Below, in pieces: positions 34,675 through 44,190 of a stretch of DNA of 64,000 bases. The DNA lies in assembly GCF_000005505.3 (NCBI RefSeq), contig NC_016135.3, positions 18,446,613 to 18,510,612 on the forward strand, written 5' to 3'. A model generated the notes under the pieces. The model worked only from the letters and a program-made list of their open reading frames with translations, had not been told where the DNA came from and did no database searches. The translations under genes were made by a program, and so were the position numbers. The stretch comes from Brachypodium distachyon (Eukaryota > Streptophyta > Magnoliopsida > Poales > Poaceae). Position 1 is the stretch's first letter, and every line of letters begins with the position of its first letter.

Positions 34675-35684
34675 ATGGTGGACGAGAAGCAGATGGGCCC
34701 GGCGCAATTGATTCTTGGATATTTGGGCCAACTGTCCGCTGTCATTGTCCTGGGTATTCCAGCGTAAGTACGAGTTCGCCTTTTCTTGTGTTTTTAGTTT
34801 TTACAATTGCGACTGGGGCGGAATTCTATGAGGTATTAATATATGCAACGTACCGATTTCGCATTCGCAGTTGTACTACATTTGTACATATCTGCAAGCA
34901 GAGATCCGTCGGAGAGTTGTCTTCGCTGCCCTACCTAGCGGCTTTGTTCAATTCGGGCGTCTGGATCTTGTGCGCTCAGATATCTGATGATCAGTTTGTC
35001 CGATGGCTCAATATCGGGGGCGCCTTCGTCCAAGCTGTGTACCTGATCATTATTTTTGCTTGCTCCTCAACTGTCCAGCGCCCTTGGCTATTTGGGTACT
35101 GCTTGTCTACCATCGTTGGGTATAGTGTTCTCGTTGGATTTTTCTTCACAGGCCGGAGGAGTTACTTTGATTTAGTTTGCATGTTAAGTGGAGTGGTGTC
35201 TGCTGCTTCACCGTTGCTCAATCTGGTAGATGTCTTCTTTTTTCTTATTATTTCTACAAAATAATCTATCCGTCGTTGCATGAATCTTTGATTTCGAAAT
35301 TCACATATGCATGTATATATAATTATGTTACAGGGAACCGTCTGGCACCACATGAGCATGCGCAGCATGCCACCGTGGCCAGTCCCCACTGTTTCTCTGG
35401 TGAACTGCATAGTCTGGACTTCCTATGCGTGTGCAGGGAACGATATTATTTGGTCAGTCGCGGTAGGTATTGGGCTATTGGCATACGTTCATCCACATAT
35501 AAATACTTGTATGTGAACATTACTATTGCTTATGAAGAATTGTTTGTTTTAACAGGTACCTAGCATCGGTGGTATTGTCATGGCGTTCATCCAGATTCTC
35601 TTACACCTCTGTTGCTTTTTCATCGATTGGCCAGAGCTGGGGCAGCTGGACCTGGACGATACCGCTCTGTTAGAGGAGGCTTGA
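34675..35684 (+). CDS. SWEET/MtN3-family sugar transporter (divergent)
   Basis: SWEETs are plasma- or vacuolar-membrane uniporters for sugars. Four exons join in frame: 34675-34763, 34871-35225, 35334-35462 and 35556-35684 (TGA), giving 233 residues. Seven membrane segments can be placed, arranged as two MtN3 triple-helix bundles around a linker helix. Diagnostic stretches are TTFVHICKQRSVGELSSLPY with LAALFNSGVWIL (helix 2), ASPL in helix 5, and LVNCIVWTSYA in helix 6. The Asn of helices 2 and 6 that line the sugar site are present. The usual helix-1 PTF motif is altered (GIPACTTF). The charged tail ends LDLDDTALLEEA. Family genes usually have six exons; here what are normally several middle exons are one. 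No stop or frameshift seen. Substrate and clade cannot be told with confidence. Its upstream DNA is tandemly duplicated. Confidence 0.85.
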
Positions 35685-36416
35685 GTCGCATATCTATCCC
35701 CAAGAAACATTCAGTTTTAGTCGTCTATCTATCCCCAAGAAACATTCAGTTTTTAATTCATGTCTCTGTAAGAACGAGAAAATTAAATTATTCCTAGAAC
35801 TTGTTGTGGTTAACTAAAAGCACGTGTTGTCCACGTGGAGTACTAGGTGTAGTTCTCTGGACCAACCCTAGCGCGCGCAGGCAGAAAACATTTTAGTTTC
35901 TGGAACCAGTACCTTTCGCTACTGAGCTCCTCTCCGTCAGCAATCGGCCGGTCAGGATATGACGTTGCATGCCACCCCGCACAAGCACAACGATGTGATA
36001 TTGGACTCGGCAGGTGACAACACCATCCGGTTTCAGATGAAATTCAGTAACAGCATCCTAAATTCCGGTGCAACTGCCATAAAAATAGAACAGCTAAAAT
36101 AGAGTCAAGGTTTTCATTTTAAACTTACATCTATATCCCACATGAGATGTACAATACATAACCATGTCCAGAGAGAGAGAGACTGCAGACAGAGACTATC
36201 TACAACTGTCGTAGGCCAATCTTCGACCACCTATACGATATTTACAGGAAAATTGACTTTTCTATCCTGTTCTCCATTCCCTGAGAAGCAACAGAATAGT
36301 ATACTATAGAAAGACTGGAGGAACTAATTTTGTCTAACATAGATTTGCCAAACATACCACCCAAAGGTTAAGGAATCCAAGGCTAGAGAAGAATCTTGCA
36401 AGGATTGACGATTCTA
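35685..36416. other. Convergent intergenic region
   Basis: SWEET 3' UTR followed by DNA downstream of the MICU pseudogene. A direct repeat ATCTATCCCCAAGAAACATT occurs twice at 35691-35747. A short AG repeat lies near 36172. No gene. Confidence 0.5.
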
Positions 36417-38434
36417 CTAGAGTATCATCTGTGGAAGCCAAGAACACCTTTTAGAGTTCAGCCATCCCACAGAACGTCGCATCGTCGGCTGGTGAATATT
36501 GTTTTCTCTTCTTTGTACTGCTCTCAGGAACTCCTCTGAGCTCAGGTTCCCATCCTCATTTGTGTCAAACACATGGAAGATGACTTCCACCACTCTGTCG
36601 GATAATTCAACACCGCAGACCTATAACACAAAAAAGAAACAGCATGACATCAGTCAGAACATGTGTTACAGTGGCTACAAGACTGGACAGCTAGAACAGG
36701 CAGCAGATTAGTAATCAACTGAACACTTGAGATATCAAAATGAGAAAGTACAAGAAGCTTAGTACAAAATCTCACATGCTGTGCCGCAGGCGTTAGATCA
36801 TGTTTTGTCAACATCCCATTTACTTTGCCATAAGCAAATATAGCCATCGTCAACGGTTCCAACCTTCGACGTAAACCCGCAAATGCCTTAAAATCCTAAA
36901 GCTCCAAGAAAACATCTATAAGAAATCAAATCAGAAAATAATTCTGTATGAAAGACCAACATGGCAATAAGTCAAAACCTCAAAGGTGATAGCAAGTGCT
37001 TGAGATAAGGGTTGTTGTCCAACATATCAACTTTATCAAGTAGTTTGCTGATGTGATTCATGTCAGCAGAAGCAACCATGGACAATGCAAAATCCTTTGC
37101 CAGGATAGTTTCCGTTGACTTGACATCATAATGACTGAAATCCAGACGAATAATCAGCAGAAAAATAAATCAAGGGTCTGAGAAAATATAGGGAGCCTAA
37201 AAGATTAACAGAAGGGAAAATACCGGATCATTGCTAAATCGATGATTTCAAACTATAGATCAACAACACACTTTAAATGAAGAAATCACATGGTATGTTC
37301 CCGAAAGTATTGTAGATCAACAGACAAACAAATGGCACGTAGTGAATATGCCATTTACTTTAAACCTCACATGAAACATTATTACTAATTAATGAATAGT
37401 AACATGACGTACTAGCAACAACCAGTTTACAAATATAACTATAGCCTATTTAAAAGGCATACAATTTCACCAAGTTTTCGTAGATGATGGGAGATGTGGA
37501 ACAATGAAATTCTTACATGGAAATATGTCAGTGTTTTGCATTCATGTGCAAGAATATGTATTGTGAAAAAAAAAAGGATCCTTGGTTCACAATGTGGATG
37601 CTTTTTTCTTTTATGTTAAATCACGGTACATGATTTATACTCTCTGCACAAGTCATTGAATATGCATGCAATAGTGAGAGACTGACGATAGGAGTGCACA
37701 AAAGAATTATGGAAGAAGAAAATCACCTCGTCATGCAATTCCTTCAAGAAACTTGTGAACTTATCGAAGTGTAGAGGTTCATTCCCATCATTACCAAAGA
37801 AGTACTCAACCAACACCATTTTCCACAGACTGGACAACTTTAAATCCAGTGCGCAAGCCATCCCTATGCATAGCTCCTTGTCTGTTACAGGACCCCATCA
37901 GTGCCATTACTCTTTCTTGAACTCTTCTCTGTCTATCTCCCTGTTAATGACACATGGCACATAAGGACGACAAAATTGCAGAGAAGAAGCTGGCCAAAAT
38001 TACAGAGAAATTAACTGCATGCGAATTATCACAGATAAACAACAATATAGCACAAACAAGACAATATTCAAACGTATCTTGTTTATGCATAAATCCAAGA
38101 GAACATAAGGGGAAAACATACCTTTAGCAGCATCAGTAAACAAAACATGTGTACACGATAAAACAAAGAAAGTGGACTGAAGCCATTATGGTCTACAGAG
38201 TATTAATTTCTATATCTCCCCCTATCAAAAAATTGTGTTTGATTACTTGTTTTACATGCAAACAAAACCGTGACAGATTTAAATCAAAGAACAGCCACAT
38301 GGAAGATACTTATCATTCTGCAGCTGGAAAAATATGACTGAGTAGAACTAGGACTCACCCGCTGAAGTTAACATCAAACATTTTGAAAGCTGCACTGAAG
38401 TTTGACTCAGAAATGCTCAGCAATGTAACAAAAA
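36417..38434 (-). pseudogene. MICU (mitochondrial calcium uptake protein) pseudogene, 5'-truncated
   Basis: Five exon-like segments on the minus strand match plant MICU, the EF-hand regulator of the mitochondrial calcium uniporter: 38434-38359 (SESNFSAAFKMFDVNFS), 37940-37727 (EIDREEFKK ... EYFFGNDG ... FLKELHDE), 37134-36979 (SHYDVKS ... DFALSMVASADMNHI), 36895-36776 (DFKAFAGLRRRLEPLTMAI) and 36620 down to about 36417 (VCGVELSDRVVEVIFHVFD plus the EF-hand loop DTNEDGNLSSEE). Introns and splice sites are kept, so it is a DNA-level copy and not a retrocopy. The N-terminal half (transit peptide, first EF-hand start) is absent to the right. The frame is broken at least three times: two extra bases after EFKK, a further shift before the EYFFG motif, and a one-base loss near the end of the third segment. 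Confidence 0.85.
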
Positions 38435-38719
38435 CTATGTACCTGCCAAAGCCACCTAAACTGAAGCAAAAATCTACTTAGAAGTAGGTCATACGCAAAC
38501 AATGATTCCTCTTAAAAACTATTGAAATATAAATCATGTCGCTAAACCAAATGGGTCATACATTAGCACCTCTGAATTTGGAGCTTATTCTCGCAAGAAC
38601 ACTGTGGCAATACAAATTTACAAGTCATATAATTCATTTACTCTGAATACAATCAAGTGATTACATACTGTTGCTAAGATAATATCATAATTCAATTACT
38701 CCTAAACTAGTGTGAAATA

Positions 38720-39447
38720 TCACAAATACTCTAACACACACATAACCATTTGGGTACTACCCTCATACTTTCGGGTAACTACCCTTACATATTCGGACAC
38801 CCCCCTCACTTCTTGAATGCCATGCCATTTGTTGCACGCTTGTTGGATCAAGCCCCAACGGTGCGACATGCCGGACTCGTTGCGATCGTGGGTCAACATC
38901 GCGAACTCCCGATCAATGACCCAACGCTCATCATACGCCGCCTTCAATAGGTGTCGGCACTTTGATTCGCACCGGTGAAGGGATTTATGCTCATGACCTT
39001 CCAAGTTTCGGCGAGGCACTCGTCCTCCTTGGAGGTCCATTTGGGGCCTCGGCCTCCGCTGCCGGCCTTCTTCTTCTCGGCGGCCGCCTTCTTCTTCCCC
39101 CTCGGCTCAGCGACGGCTGGCTCCTCTGTCCCGTCGGCCCATCCCTCTTCGGCTCCCTCTTCAGCCTCCTCGTCGGCGTACGCCTCTTCTTCTTGGGTGT
39201 AGGAGTAGTTGGCGTGCTGGGAGCCGTCGTTGATCATGTCGCCCATAATCGACTCTCCTTGGGACATTCCGTCAAACGAGTTGGGCGCGGCCCAGCTGCC
39301 GCCGGCGGGAAACGTCTGGAAGGAGGCGGACGGCGAAGAACCGCCGTAGGGAAAAAGGGGGGGGGGCGAGTGGGGTAGGGTGCACCCTTTCGGACAGCAC
39401 GACAGATGGTGAGTGGTGGCGGCATTGCTGGTCGTCCTCTTCCCCAT
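38720..39447 (-). pseudogene. Myb/SANT-like transposon-type protein gene, frameshifted
   Basis: The frame from ATG 39447 encodes a proline-rich start, an acidic middle (YADEEAEEGAEEG), a Lys/Ala stretch and the trihelix-like opening PKWTSKEDECLAETW...INPFTGANQS. It then meets a stop just after SADTY. The matching continuation lies in the next frame (KAAYDERWVIDREFAMLTHD, GLIQQACNKWHGIQE). A deletion of about 10 bases between GGCGG-type direct repeats explains the shift. This Myb/SANT-like domain is typical of the second protein of PIF/Harbinger transposons and of the host genes derived from them, often mis-annotated as GST T3-like. No transposase or terminal repeats were seen nearby, so an isolated fragment is likely. 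Confidence 0.7.
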
Positions 39448-39779
39448 GTGGATCTAGGGATCACGAGTGCTTCAGATTAGGACACGACCTGCATTAGCGT
39501 CACTTCCTTCCAACATTTCCCCCCATGACACGAGTAGGTTGTGGGAGCCCTTTGTGTCAAGAGCTAGTCAGCGCGAGTGCAAATGTCGACTGATATAGAA
39601 ATGGTGGATGGCGATATGGCAGATTCGACAAAAAAGTGCACCTAATTTCTCGGCAGATTCTACATTACCCAATACTCCGTGGAGGCAAAACGGAGTATCA
39701 GGGAGGGTGTTTTTGACTTTTAACATTATTAATATTAAAAAAAAAGTTCATCTCCGTTGATTCGTTTCTCCGCCGATTC

Positions 39780-40215
39780 TGCTAGTTTCTCCCATGCCAT
39801 CCCGCCGCCGGGTCCTCGCGCTGGGCCGTCGCCGCCCCCCACAGCCCGCACCACCGGCGCCTCCCATCCCGCGCCGCCGGCGCCTCTGCCGCCTTCCCCG
39901 TGCGCCGCCGCGGTCCCCTCCCAGCCCGCACCACCGGCGCCTCCGAGCCCGCGCCGCCGCCGCGTCTGCCGCCTTTCCGCACGCGCCGCTGCGTTCCTGC
40001 CTGCGCGTTGCCGCCACCGCCATCCTCACTGCCCTCTCACTCTCTCAGCCCGCGCCGCCGCCCTCTTAGACCGCGTCGCCGCCATCCTGCAGCGCGCCGA
40101 TGCCGCCGCTTTCCCATCCCGTGGCCACCATTGCCCTCTGAGTGCACCCCGTCCCAGCGCGCGGCGGCCGCGCCGCCGTCCTCCCAGCTGCTCGCGGCCG
40201 CTGCCATCCTCTAGG
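39780..40215. other. GC-rich block with CCCGCACCACCGGCGCC repeats
   Basis: CCCGCRCCRCCGGCGCCTC units recur about every 30-60 bases between 39846 and 39955. Overlapping frames on both strands are all Pro/Arg/Ala-rich. I take it as a promoter/leader-like or repeat-derived CpG block and not a gene. Confidence 0.45.
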
Positions 40216-40319
40216 TACTTTGGCGAAGGGGGAAAGCAAACTGACGACGTTGTTTTTCTTTACCTTTTTACCCCGGACTTTTTACTACTCCACCTTGTCC
40301 GGAGTTCTCGAAGGGCCGG

Positions 40320-40865
40320 AGGCCGAAATTTTATTAAGGAAGAAAAGCATAGTACAAGGAGGTATAAAGAGTAGTCAAATGACTAGAAGGAGCAGAAATG
40401 TATCTGCACTACACAGCACCACTGAAGCAAAGCTAGCAACCTGGGAATCACAGGAAAACCACAAGAAAAACAACAGAACAAGCTACATAAAAATCAGATC
40501 GCCACAATGCAGCCTGCTGCTTTCCAGGAGCGAAGATCTTCAATGATCAGATCGACCACCCGCTCGACCGTGGCTGCTTCCTGCTGGAAAATTCTGGCAT
40601 TTCGTTCCTTCCATAGCCTCCAGTGGACAAGGATTGTGAAAGTATCGAAATCTCTCCGCAGACTCTTGGGGACGCGCTTACGAGCTTCAGTCCAGCACTC
40701 TTCGGAACTGCAGAAGATAGAACCGGGGATGGGGAAGTGGGCACCGGACCACAACCGGAGCTAATGCCAGACCTGCTGTGTGAAGTGACAATATACGAAG
40801 AAGTGAGGACAACACTCATTAGCCGAGGAGCAAAGAGGGCAGGTAGGAGTTGATACTCCACTCAG
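40320..40865 (-). mobile_element. LINE fragment (zf-RVT end of ORF2), minus strand
   Basis: The minus strand encodes a zf-RVT-like PTCPLCSSANECCPHFF stretch, then WRLWKERNARIFQQEA and VERVVDLIIEDLRSWKAAGC. A frame change is needed near 40760. It ends in a GCTTTTCTTCCTTAATAAAA tail at the left. The rest of the element is missing. It is not the same copy as the LINE at 9.1 kb. Confidence 0.75.
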
Positions 40866-41602
40866 CTAATCTGAGTCGTTAGATCAAAGGTAATGAACGG
40901 TCCAAATTAATTTCAGGTAGCTCAATTTGTCAGGGTAAAAAGCCATGTCTCGTCTTTTGGCTATATTAGACAACGTCGATGCTCCTGGATCGTGTTTGAC
41001 CTGTTTGGTTAGACTCGGCAATAGCGGCATATGGACGAAGGTCCCCTCTTGAAGGCGTTGTGTTTCGTGTCGATCCCATATAAGCTGCTGGTGGTGGGGA
41101 TTTGGAGCTCATATAAGCTCGGGAGCGGTGGTGGAGGGGCTTGTACAGGAGCCAACGACGCCTCCAGGGCTCGCGCAGGGACCTCGTTCACCGGCATGCA
41201 TGCCGGGCGCTCTGTAGTTGTTATCTGCCGAAGCCGGCCCTGAACTTTTACCAATTCCGGAGACACCGATGTTCGCCTGCGTGTCCAGATTTCTTTGTCT
41301 GACGATGTAATCCCAGGCCGTAAGATTGGGAGGCGCGGCCGGCTTCTGCGTCATGTACCTGTACATGGACCCGGCCGCCGTTGTCGAGTTCTGGGCCCTA
41401 AACCCCGCACCCGCAGCCGCCGTTGTCGAGTTCTTGGCAGGGGCCTCGGCACCGCCCGGCCACCTCGGGCAGCTGCCCGGACTTCCCTGTTAAACTCTCT
41501 TTAGAGCAAAGGAAGCATGGTCATGGAATCAGCTGATTTTTTAGGGGCAAAATCTAACTATTAATTTTGGGAGGAGGGGCAAAATCTAGCTTAGAATAAC
41601 AT
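40866..41602. other. Region downstream of a small minus-strand gene
   Basis: A minus-strand frame (41366-41109, MYRYMTQKPAAPPNLTAWDY...) lies here and could be a further exon of the 41.8 kb gene, but no splice path could be proven. GCCGTTGTCGAGTTCT occurs twice, about 40 bases apart (41378-41434), and GGGGCAAAATCTA twice at 41545-41590. Confidence 0.35.
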
Positions 41603-41833
41603 CTATTTTGCCCAGGCTCTGTTGTTCGGCTGGCTCCGCCACTGGTTCTTGGGCTTACGCGACCCCCGCGCGCGGCGCAGCTGCCGGGCCCGGCTTCTTG
41701 GCCTTGGCTGCCGTCTCTGCTTCCTGTTCTTGGGCATGGCGTCGGCGTCGAAGTCGGCCAGGCGTTTGTCGCCGGGCTCACTACTTCTCTCGAGGAACGC
41801 GAAGAGGTTGACGCTGGGCTTCAACCCCGCCAT
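41603..41833 (-). CDS. Small basic hypothetical protein, N-terminus related to the gene at 54.4 kb
   Basis: The 76-residue frame starts MAGLKPSVNLFAFLE and continues PGDKRLADFDA. The first 30 residues match those of the 54550-54170 frame almost position for position. The remainder is Arg/Lys/Gln-rich (PKNRKQRRQPRPRSRARQLR) and does not match its relative. A TATA box (CTCCTATATATGG) lies about 85 bases upstream, placed as in the relative. I do not recognise the family. It may be a diverged or broken paralogue. Confidence 0.45.
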   Translation of the reverse strand: MAGLKPSVNLFAFLERSSEPGDKRLADFDADAMPKNRKQRRQPRPRSRARQLRRARGSRKPKNQWRSQPNNRAWAK

Positions 41834-41990
41834 GTCGGTCTCACCGTCTCAGGCGTTTGTGCGCTTTGCGCAGTTCTGCGGCTCGTGGGCCTAGAAACAG
41901 CGCCCTGGGCAGCCATATATAGGAGCGTGGCAATCCGAGGCGGACACGATCATGCGAGCCAAGGGAGCTCAATCTCTCCTTCCCGTAATA

Positions 41991-42199
41991 TTCTCCGTCA
42001 TAACATGAGGCACGTACGCATCTTTAGATCGTCAATTTAGCTAGTTAAATATAAATTAAATAATTAAAAAGTTGTATCATTACAAAGTTCTTTCGATAAC
42101 GAATGTAATGATGTATTTTTTGTTAAGAAACATACATATTTAATTAATTAATTTGAGTATGTAGGGATGGGTGCGTGGCTCATATTATGAGACGGAGTG
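41991..42199. mobile_element. Stowaway-like MITE
   Basis: TTCTCCGTCATAACATGAGG and, inverted, CTCATATTATGAGACGGAG bound a 209-base AT-rich element flanked by TA (41989-41990, 42200-42201). The interior TTTAGATCGTCAATTTAGCTA and the CGAATSTAATGATGTATTTTTT block relate it to the element at 20391-20605. Confidence 0.85.
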
Positions 42200-42716
42200 T
42201 AATTTTGAATTCCGATACAAACTAGTGTTTTTTTTTGGCAGTCCGAGACGAACCAGTGATTGCCTTGCACCTTCTTCCTGGTGGACTTCATTGGAGTGGT
42301 TCTAGCGGTCGTGTTTGTTGATTGTGTCTGCTAAAACAAAGTCTGCAATTAAACTTGGGCGTACGATCGGATCAATAAAGTCTAGTTCAAAATCCGAAAC
42401 TAGCCAAATTAAGGTGTTTACTTTTTTTGACGAGAAATTAAGGTGTTTACTTAGCAGGTAAACACAACTGAAACAAGCCGCCAAGGTCAGGGCTTACTCT
42501 GTCTGAGCAGAAGGCCACCGCCTGGCGATGGCGGGCGTGCCGTGCTCAACGGGAGGCACCTCGTTCCTGTTCGTCTCGTTGCTACGAGCACACCAGACTT
42601 CATATTAGATTTGATGGGCCAGACAGTTTAATTACATGTCAGTGTTACTCTTGATCTACCACGTTGTGTTAAGAAAACATGCATCTTCCACCATTTTGGT
42701 CAACACGACACAATTA

Positions 42717-43047
42717 GGCCTCCTTTAATTCATAGGATTTTCATAGGAATTTTTTTGTGGGGGATTTTCATAGGGATTTTGTAGGATTGAAATTCTTAGG
42801 AAATTTCCTGCGTCGGTCGTTTGATTCGTAGGATTGAATCATATATGAATTTTCCGAAATGATTCATTTGTACTACATTTCATAGGAAATTTTCCATCCA
42901 CTCCAACCTCTTGGTAGAATTCCTTTGATTCAATCAGACAAACTTTGGGACAAACAAAATCCTATAGGATTCAAGTAGACATGGCATAGCAATATCCTTC
43001 ATTTATCCTATTCCCGTATTTTTACAATTCTATGAATTGAAGAGGCC
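42717..43047. mobile_element. Tourist/Harbinger-like MITE
   Basis: GGCCTCCTTTAATTCATAGG and the inverse of AATTCTATGAATTGAAGAGGCC bound about 330 bases containing many CATAGGAWTTT repeats, a pattern known from grass Tourist-like MITEs. A three-base target duplication could not be confirmed. Confidence 0.7.
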
Positions 43048-43755
43048 CTTGTACAATTACCAATCACAGATCTTAAGGTTTTTTTAGGAGGTGTGTGACT
43101 TACTTAATTTTGGGTCATCACAATGTTCTACGGTACAAGTTATCAAGTAAAACATGTACGTGTATATTTACACGGTTTTGCTATTGAGAATTTGCCCGGT
43201 AATTTTTTGTTTGCCGCGGTAACCGCATTTACCCCCCTGCCCCTCGTTTAAAAAATGCACATGTCCGGTAGCCAAAAGCTTGGTTAGAAACCAGTTGTCG
43301 TGTTTGACCGTCGGATCTTAATCGAACGATGTCATGTGAGAGATGATAGAGCGGGCATGACCCTCAAATCTTAATCCATCGGATCTAGTTCGTCGACTTA
43401 GATTTAAGACATGCTCGTATTTATAACATGCAACTTGCAAAATTTCATCCAACGTATAACCATATTTTTATTCTCCATATAAACAAAATAAAAACTGATT
43501 TTTTTTTGTTCAGGAGCTTACTCATCCAAGAATATGACTATGTGACCCGTGAAACCGCGCCGCTCAAGCCAGAGGGCATGCGCGGGCTCCATGCGCTCGG
43601 AGGTAGGTGCGCAGGCATGCTCGCCGGCATGAACGCGCACATGCAGCGACGAGCTAGCTAGTTCGTCGCTCCAGCTGCCCGAGAATGCAAGATCGAGGGA
43701 AGCACCAGCACGTGCGATTCGTGCCACTTCAGCATTTGCAAACAAATAACGTGGC
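43048..43755. other. Intergenic, nothing recognised
   Basis: AT-rich sequence. No gene or element identified; it forms the left flank of the LINE insertion. Confidence 0.5.
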
Positions 43756-43787
43756 ACTAGCGCGATTTCTTGGACACTGGGAGGAGG

Positions 43788-44147
43788 ATGGGCGGAACGG
43801 CGTGGTCGAGCGCGCTCTCGCATAGGCGATGGGCCGTGTGGTATGCGATCCTCCTCAAGCCTGATTGCCTCCCGATCTACGAGGGTTCTCTCCTTCTCTT
43901 CCCGGATTCGCGTCACGCTGTCCTGCTTGCGGTTGATGGAGAGATCATTGATGATCGGCTTCTCCCGGCAGTGGAAGTGATTTGTGAAGGCGGGTGGATC
44001 ACCTTCCCCTGTCATCGGGCGGAGATTGGTTTGTCCCTCACTGAGGACAAGGACCAATGTTTTCTGTCGGCGGCGGCGCCGTCGTTCATCCCGCGCGGGC
44101 GGGTGAAGCGACCGCCCCCGTACACGGGTTCGATCTCTGTGCTTTAG
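43788..44147 (+). CDS. Unrecognised 119-residue frame in the 5' segment of the LINE
   Basis: It runs from ATG (MGGTAWSSALSHRR) to TAG. The translation has ordinary composition with blocks such as LLKPDCLPIYEGSLLLFPDS and LTEDKDQCFLSAAAPSF, and shows no motif I recognise. Because it lies just inside the left target duplication it is probably LINE 5' leader or the start of an ORF1-like frame. A chance frame is possible. Confidence 0.35.
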   Translation: MGGTAWSSALSHRRWAVWYAILLKPDCLPIYEGSLLLFPDSRHAVLLAVDGEIIDDRLLPAVEVICEGGWITFPCHRAEIGLSLTEDKDQCFLSAAAPSFIPRGRVKRPPPYTGSISVL

Positions 44148-44190
44148 TGCTAGTCCCTGGATCGACTCACTAGCACACACAGTTTCGAGA

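Noticed and set aside
39757..40546. Plus-strand frame of about 200 residues, Pro/Arg-rich
   Set aside because: Low-complexity translation of a CpG-rich repeat block; its 3' half runs into unrelated LINE sequence.
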